64,000 nt of DNA from Protea cynaroides (Eukaryota; Streptophyta; Magnoliopsida; Proteales; Proteaceae), in the NCBI GenBank assembly GCA_028583415.1, contig CM053267.1:1612001-1676000 (forward strand), written 5' to 3'. Position 1 is the first letter of the stretch; each line of letters opens with the position of its first letter. Below the pieces are notes generated by a model that was not told the DNA's origin, made no database searches, and saw only the letters and a program-made list of their open reading frames with translations. The translations under genes and the position numbers were made by a program. Of the stretch, positions 58,601 through 64,000 are shown piece after piece.

Positions 58601-60129
58601 TTAGATCTCATCTCAATTTGTCTTTTCTTCCCTTATAAGTCCAATCAACTGACCTCAACACCTTGGGTGTTAGTGACACCTAGCAGCATCCAAGATCCCC
58701 TCCATGACACCCCAAGGGTTTTCTTCCATAATCCTAATCTAACCAAGTTCACCGAGGTGATTTCCTTCCATGATAAACTAACTCCACCCAGCCGTTAAGC
58801 AATTTCATGACTTTACTTTCCTTGCTTTGGTGACACATAGCTACCATCATTTTCCTTAAAACTCCACCTACGGTAAGCACTTGTCTTATCCTTTTTAAAA
58901 CCCATGGCCATGCATGATCTCATTAAAACATATATTATAAAATATATTATATGTTCATCATATTATATTATATACATTACTATCACGTATATACATGAAA
59001 TATGTATATACATATATAATAGTGTATATACATATATGACACATTAACATAAATTAATATATAACAGCTAATATACATGCAAATGTATACGCGGACTGCA
59101 CTGACTTGGTCCGGTCTGGTCTGAGCTAGACTGGGCTAGAGTAGTCAAGGCTGGCTTGGACTGACTTGAGTTGACTAGGTTAAACTGGATTGAGTTGAGA
59201 CTGGCTTCTCTTTCCCTTTTATCATTTCATAGTCCATTTCTGCCACCATTCCACATGGAATTTTTTGATAGACTCTATTCTAAATTTTCTACGTTTACTT
59301 TACAGAACACTAAAAATGAGGAATGTTGGAACTTGAATCACCTCATTTGGAAATAAAATGGTCAACTTATGAATTTCTGAAGTTTAAATAGGCCAATTAT
59401 AGATAATTTTGCTGACCAATCTGCAGGGATCCTTCGGAAACCTCTATCGAAAATCCTTTAGGTCCTTTGTAGAGTACTAAAAATGGAACATAATGAAACT
59501 GAAATTACATAATTTGGATATGGGGTGACCAAAATATGAATTTTCAAAGATTAAATGATAATTTCCATGTGTAATTTTGCATGGGACCCTTCGGAGACTT
59601 CTACTCAAGATTTTTCACATCCTCTTTGTAGAACATCAAAAATAAAGAATAATGGCCTTAGAATCATCAAAATCCGACGTAGAACGGCAAAGATATAAAG
59701 CTTTGAAGTTCTAACGATAATTTCGCATGAAAGCTTGCATGAGGCCTACCAGTGACCTTTGTCTAGGATTTTTCACGTCCACTTTGAAGAGGACTGAAAA
59801 TAAGGAATATTGGCCTTTGAATCATCTGATTCCGATATCAGATGATCAAGATATGATGATTTGAAGTTTAAATGATATTGCATGCATCATACCATAATTA
59901 CGTAAATGCCCTTGCACTTCAAACTGTGATATCTTCCTTGTTTGACATCAAAAATTGATGATTCTGGTATCATTTCGAAGATAATTTCATGACTTATTCA
60001 TCCAAGTAGTAAATAGCCTATGACCCTATTGTGGGTTTCATTAGAGAATCACAAACCCTTGGATTAAAAGCCAAAAACCTATCATATTGGTTCACTTTTG
60101 CGGAGGGTGACAAAAATGGGGTGCTTACA

Positions 60130-60145
60130 GATGCCCCTCTTTAGC
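60130..60145 (-). other. polypurine tract of the Tat-like element
   Basis: On the minus strand AGCTAAAGAGGGGCATC ends against the TGTAAGCACC start of the LTR. This places the internal region at higher coordinates and marks 54,127-60,129 as part of a 3' LTR. Confidence 0.7.
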
Positions 60146-60349
60146 TGAGATTGTTACCAATTGAAGGCTGAAGATAAAAGAACCACATTTTTGGTATATG
60201 AGTGAGATTGTTTATTGGGCTGCACTTAGGGTGATTTGTCCTAAACTGCCTACGTATTCTAAGGGTGTCCTAGAAATCAAGCACAGAACGTAGTTCGACT
60301 AGTAAGAAGGTTTGCACTTCTTGAAAAATTGATGATTGTTCTTCTTATG

Positions 60350-60790
60350 AAGCTAGGCTGTGAATACATGGTTCATTTGTAGGTTGGGAACCTCTTCTTG
60401 CTAAGGTGGGACTCATGATGCAAGGTATGTGCGGGCTTAAACCCACCTTGATCCATTTGTAGGCTGATAAACCTCTTCTTGTACGAAGCTAGGTTGTGAA
60501 TACAAGGCTGGTTTGTAGGCTGGGAACCTCTTTTTGCTGAGGTGGAACTCATGATGCAAGGTATGTGCGGGCTTGAACCCGGTTTCATCCATTTGTAGGC
60601 TGATAAACCTCTTCTTGTATGCAGCTAGGCTGTGAATACAAGGCTGATTTGTAGGCTTAGAACCTTCTCTTGTACGGAGCTAGGCTGTAAATACAAGGCT
60701 GATTTGTAGGCTTGGAACCTCTTCTTGTACGGAGCTAGGCTATGAATACAAGGCTGGTTGCACGAGCTTGAGCTCGACTTTGATTTGTCT
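60350..60790. repeat. tandem repeat built on TTTGTAGGCTGGGAACCTC
   Basis: Units contain GCTAGGCTGTGAATACAAGG, TTTGTAGGCTGGGAACC and CTCTTCTTGTACGGAGC. Early copies are about 170-180 bp with an added CATGATGCAAGGTATGTGCG segment; late copies are about 60 bp and lack it. Confidence 0.8.
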
Positions 60791-60869
60791 GGATGGAAGA
60801 CTTGATGTCCTTTCTTTGATTGAATTGAGGCTCTTTTGATTGAGATTATGAGATTGATTTTCTGAATAA

Positions 60870-61290
60870 ACTAGGGCTCTGCATTTGATTCACTTATAGG
60901 CTGAGATTGACTTGATCGTTGAATGAGCTAGGGCTCTATATTTGATTCACTAATAGACTAAGATTGATTTGAACATTGGATGAGCTAGGGCTCTACATTT
61001 GACTCACTTATAGTTGATATTGATTTAATCTTTGAATGAGATAGGGCTCTGCATTTGATTCACTTATAGGCTGAGATTGATTTGATCTTTAGATGAGCTT
61101 GGGCCCTGCATTTGATTCACTAATAGGCTGAGATTGATTTGATCTTTGGATGAGTTAGGGCTCTGCATTTGATTCACAAATAGGCTGAGATTGATTTGAA
61201 CTTCGGATGAGCTAGGGCTTTACATTTGATTCACTTATAGACTGAGATTGATTTAAACTTTGGATGAGCTAGGGCTCTGCATTTGATTAT
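60870..61290. repeat. 57-bp tandem repeat, about 7 copies
   Basis: Units of about 57 bp read GAGCTAGGGCTCTGCATTTG, ATTCACTTATAGGCTGAGAT, TGATTTGATCTTTGGAT with a few changes each. It follows directly on the preceding array. Confidence 0.9.
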
Positions 61291-62731
61291 GAAATGAGCA
61301 AGAACTTAAAAGGTCACTTTTAGGGTAAGGAATTTGCTATTGATTCTGAAATGAGAAAGAATTCAGAAGGTCACTTATAGGGTGATACTGACTTGATCTT
61401 TGAAGTTCCTACCAGCTTTGGACCTTCGGGATTCAAAATTGGAATATCCTTCTTGGAAGCTCTATGGCTATGAACCTTCTGGAATGGAAACTAGAATATC
61501 CTCTTAAGTAGCTTTGTTGTTATGAACCTTTACGATGCTCAAAAGTGACCCATACATGAAGTCTTTGTTGACTTTAAACCTTTAGGGTTGAAATCTGACC
61601 CATCTTGGAAGTCTCTTGACTTTGAACCTATAGAGTGCTGGACATATTTGAAATGATGGTGAATTCCTTGACAGTTTTCCAAGGTTATTGCCCCTACTTT
61701 ATTAGTGAAGGCATAAATCATGGCATCAATGGAAATGGTGTCATGGACTTTGCTAGCATGATACCTAGATTTGAAATTTGCCATTTATGACCTGGTACTA
61801 AAAGATTGACTCAATTTCAATATGGTAGTGATGACTTGGTTGCCCCCTTAGAAGGGTTCCAAGTAATTTGAAAGTGATGGTTTTCTTCAGCCAACATTGG
61901 TGTTGTTGGATTTTCGGATTGAAAGCAACTCTAGAAAAGATTTTGGACAAGATTGAGGGGACCTTCACAATCTCCAACCAAAGTGATTTTATTGATTGAC
62001 CTTGGTGTTAAACTGTCGAGGGACATCTGGTCAACCAAGTTCTTTGACTGTGCACTATGGTAGACCAAATTGGTAGAATAGCCAAGCGGCGATGAAATGT
62101 GACATGGGTTTGGCCCTTGATCTAGGTTCATGAAAAGCTCAGGCCTTTGCAACATTGTTGTGCCAATTTTAAATGATGAATGAACCATGGCCCCAAAGTA
62201 GGCACGAGGAGCAAAGGATTTGAAGTGTTCCTTCAGAGAATTTGGTGACAAAATCCTAACAGGTTAGCGACCACATTGGATTTTCTTCATCAACAGGATT
62301 GGGAGAACTGAGAAATTGGCAAAAACCAACTTGGATGGACCTACTTTTATTGACTAGGAAAGTTAGTGACATCAGCTAGACAATAGATCCTAGATGTAAT
62401 GCTCATGATCAAGTTCAATTCTTCTACATAGGGTATATCTATGCCTCAGTGTCTGCATGTTGTGACAGACCGCTACTATAGTGTCCTAAAGGCAAGATAG
62501 AAGGAAACGAGCAATTTAATAGAGTTGGAACCAGGTTGAATCTGGATTGCATCAAGAATTTGACCATGCTTCCAAGGTCAAGAGAAGATTGACAGATTGA
62601 TTGCAAAAAGTGACTTAAACCCTTATTGAATCTTGAAAAATGAGGGAATCGATGATTTGATGAATTTGGCTACATCCATAACCAAGCCATGACAAAAGGA
62701 TTTGTAGATAGAATTCTGTTGAAAGGCAATG

Positions 62732-64000
62732 TGTAAGCACCCCATTTTTGCCACCCTCTGCATAAGTGAACCAATATGGCAAGTTTCCGGCCTTTAACCC
62801 AAAGATTTGTGATTCCCTATTGAACCCCACAGTAGGGTTATGGGTTATTATCTACTTGGATGAATAGGTTGTGAAATTATCTTCGAAATGAGACCGGAAT
62901 CATCAAATTCTGACTTCAAACAAGGAAGATATCGCAGTTTGAAAGTGCAAGGGCATTTACGTAATTATCGTATTATGCATGCATTATCATTCAAACTTCA
63001 AGACATCATATATGGGTCATCTGATATCGGAATCAGATAATTCAAAGGCCAATATTCCTTATTTTCAGTCCTCTTCAAAGTGAACGTGAAAAATCCCGGG
63101 TAGAAGTCACCAGTGGGCCCCATGCAAGCTTTCATGCAAAATTATCGTTAGAACTTCAAAGCTTCATATATTTTCCGTTCTACGTCGGATTCAGATGATT
63201 CCAAGGCCATTATTCTTCATTTATGATGTTCTACAAAGTGGACGTGAAAAATCCCGAGTAGAAGTCACTAATGGGCCCCATACAAGCTTTCATGCAAAAT
63301 TATCGTTAGAACTTTAAATCTTCATATCTTTTCTGTTCTATGTCGGATTCAGATGATTCCAAGGCCATTATTCTTCATTTGTAATGTTCTACAAAGTATT
63401 AAAAAATCTCGGGTATAAGTCTTCGAAGGGTCCCATGCAAAATTACACATGAAAATGGTCATTTAATCTTTGGAAATTCATATTTTGGTCACCCCATATC
63501 CAAATCAGGTGATTTCAATTTCATTATGTTCCATTTTTAGTACTCTACAAAGTGGACATAAAGAATTTTCGGTAGAAGTCTCCGAAGGATCCCATGCAGA
63601 ATGGTCAGCCAAGTTATCGATAACTGGCCTGCTTAAACTTCAAAAATTCATAAGTTGACCGTTTTATTTCTAAATGTGATGATTCAAGTTCCAATATCCC
63701 TCATTTTTAGTGTTCTACAAAATGAATGTAGAAAATTTAGAATAAAGGCTATCAAAAAATTTTGTGTAGAATGACAGTGGAAATGGTCCATGAAATGATA
63801 GAGAGAGAAAATCCAGCTAATTCAAGTCATTCTCAGTCTAACCCATCTCAGTTTAAGTCAGTTCAGCCCAGTCAACTTAAATCAGACCAGTCTAGACTGA
63901 ACTGGTTCATCCATGTGTATAGTGCCATATATATATGTAATTATATAGAATATAGTATATACTATATATATTAATATGTATGTTATTACATATTATTATG
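62732..64000 (+). repeat. start of a plus-strand Tat-like LTR, cut by the window edge
   Basis: It begins TGTAAGCACCCCATTTTTGC at 62,732 with no polypurine tract before it, so it is a 5' or solo LTR. The left target repeat would be CAATG (62,727-62,731). It matches 38,195-39,060 in the same orientation and 59,200-60,129 and 5000-5629 reversed. It contains several near-repeats of a 180-200 bp unit (CGGATTCAGATGATTCCAAG, ATTCTTCATTTGTGATGTTC, GGGCCCCATGCAAGC). Confidence 0.85.

Larger units (their letters stand above)
43670..60129 (-). repeat. 3' LTR of a minus-strand Tat-like element, split by a Tekay-like element
   Basis: In sense the LTR starts TGTAAGCACCCC at 60,129 and ends CCTCACA at 43,670. 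Without the insertion at 43,691-54,121 and one GAAAT it is about 6.0 kb. A polypurine tract adjoins 60,129 and no PBS adjoins 43,670, so it is a 3' LTR. The body holds a 141-bp tandem array, a GTTCTAGGTTTAGG array, AT-rich DNA with CAATGGTC-type words (56,200-56,700), a candidate splice donor (minus TTTG|GTAAGTTC, intron start 57,770), a pyrimidine tract (57,780-58,600) and an AT-rich block (58,920-59,080). ORFs here are low-complexity or random. Confidence 0.85.
60146..62731 (-). other. non-coding internal DNA next to the Tat-like 3' LTR
   Basis: No gag, pol or other protein motif in any frame; the longest frame is about 106 codons and resembles nothing I know. A CTACGT..ACGTAG stem-loop lies at 60,249-60,294, outside the LTR. 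Two tandem arrays fill 60,350-61,290; the rest (61,300-62,731) is unique-looking, with loose words such as CTTTGAACCT. This fits the variable 3' untranslated region of Tat/Ogre elements. Confidence 0.6.

Noticed and set aside
61931..62251. 106-codon minus-strand ORF in the Tat-like internal region
   Set aside because: No motif recognised, no gag or pol similarity, and the length is ordinary for AT-rich random sequence.

Overview
This window is intergenic repeat DNA from a flowering plant. I found no host gene, tRNA, rRNA or CRISPR array. The plant origin rests on Ty3/gypsy chromoviruses with a Tekay/Del-like gag-pol, a primer-binding site (PBS) matching initiator tRNA-Met, and very long Tat/Ogre-like LTRs. 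I cannot name the species.

Two LTR families account for nearly everything. Family T (Tekay-like) has LTRs of about 2.3 kb that in sense orientation begin TGTAAGACCCG and end GGGGTGTGACA; its internal region encodes gag, protease, RT, RNase H, integrase and a chromodomain-like tail. Family G (Tat/Ogre-like by its PBS) has LTRs of about 4.4-6 kb that begin TGTAAGCACCCC and end CCTCACA; its internal regions here are non-coding and full of tandem repeats.

Layout. 1-553: end of a plus-strand G LTR with PBS and leader. 554-29,725: one old plus-strand T element lacking its 5' LTR and gag start. It is interrupted in turn by a solo G LTR (1271-5629, repeat CTCAC), a solo T LTR (6691-8990, TAGGA), a complete minus-strand T element (9167-21,083, ATAAA) and another solo T LTR (24,834-27,152, ACTAT). 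Unequal crossing-over then duplicated about 3 kb and left a chimeric LTR (21,800-24,118). 29,726-36,148: a segment that appears inverted; flipping it back repairs both the old element's 3' LTR and a G LTR. 36,149-43,669: two G LTR pieces joined head to head, the second carrying a solo T LTR (41,224-43,529, CATAT). 43,670-60,129: a minus-strand G 3' LTR holding a full-length but dead T element (43,691-54,121, GAAAT). 60,130-62,731: non-coding G internal DNA. 62,732-64,000: start of a plus-strand G LTR.

Four points stand out. (1) The complete T element carries an unbroken 448-codon gene on the antisense strand between its PBS and gag, with its own TATA-like box and a predicted 5'-UTR intron; it resembles the plant 'putative plant transposon protein' family. 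(2) The T LTR contains four stem-loop-like copies of one TAAACGTTAACCT motif; one stem shows compensatory changes and sense-strand-only G-U pairs across copies. (3) Family G carries its own covarying stem-loop and a conserved splice donor inside the LTR. (4) The window records a crossover mapped to 54 bp and an inversion mapped to a 5-bp microhomology. All similarity statements are by eye.
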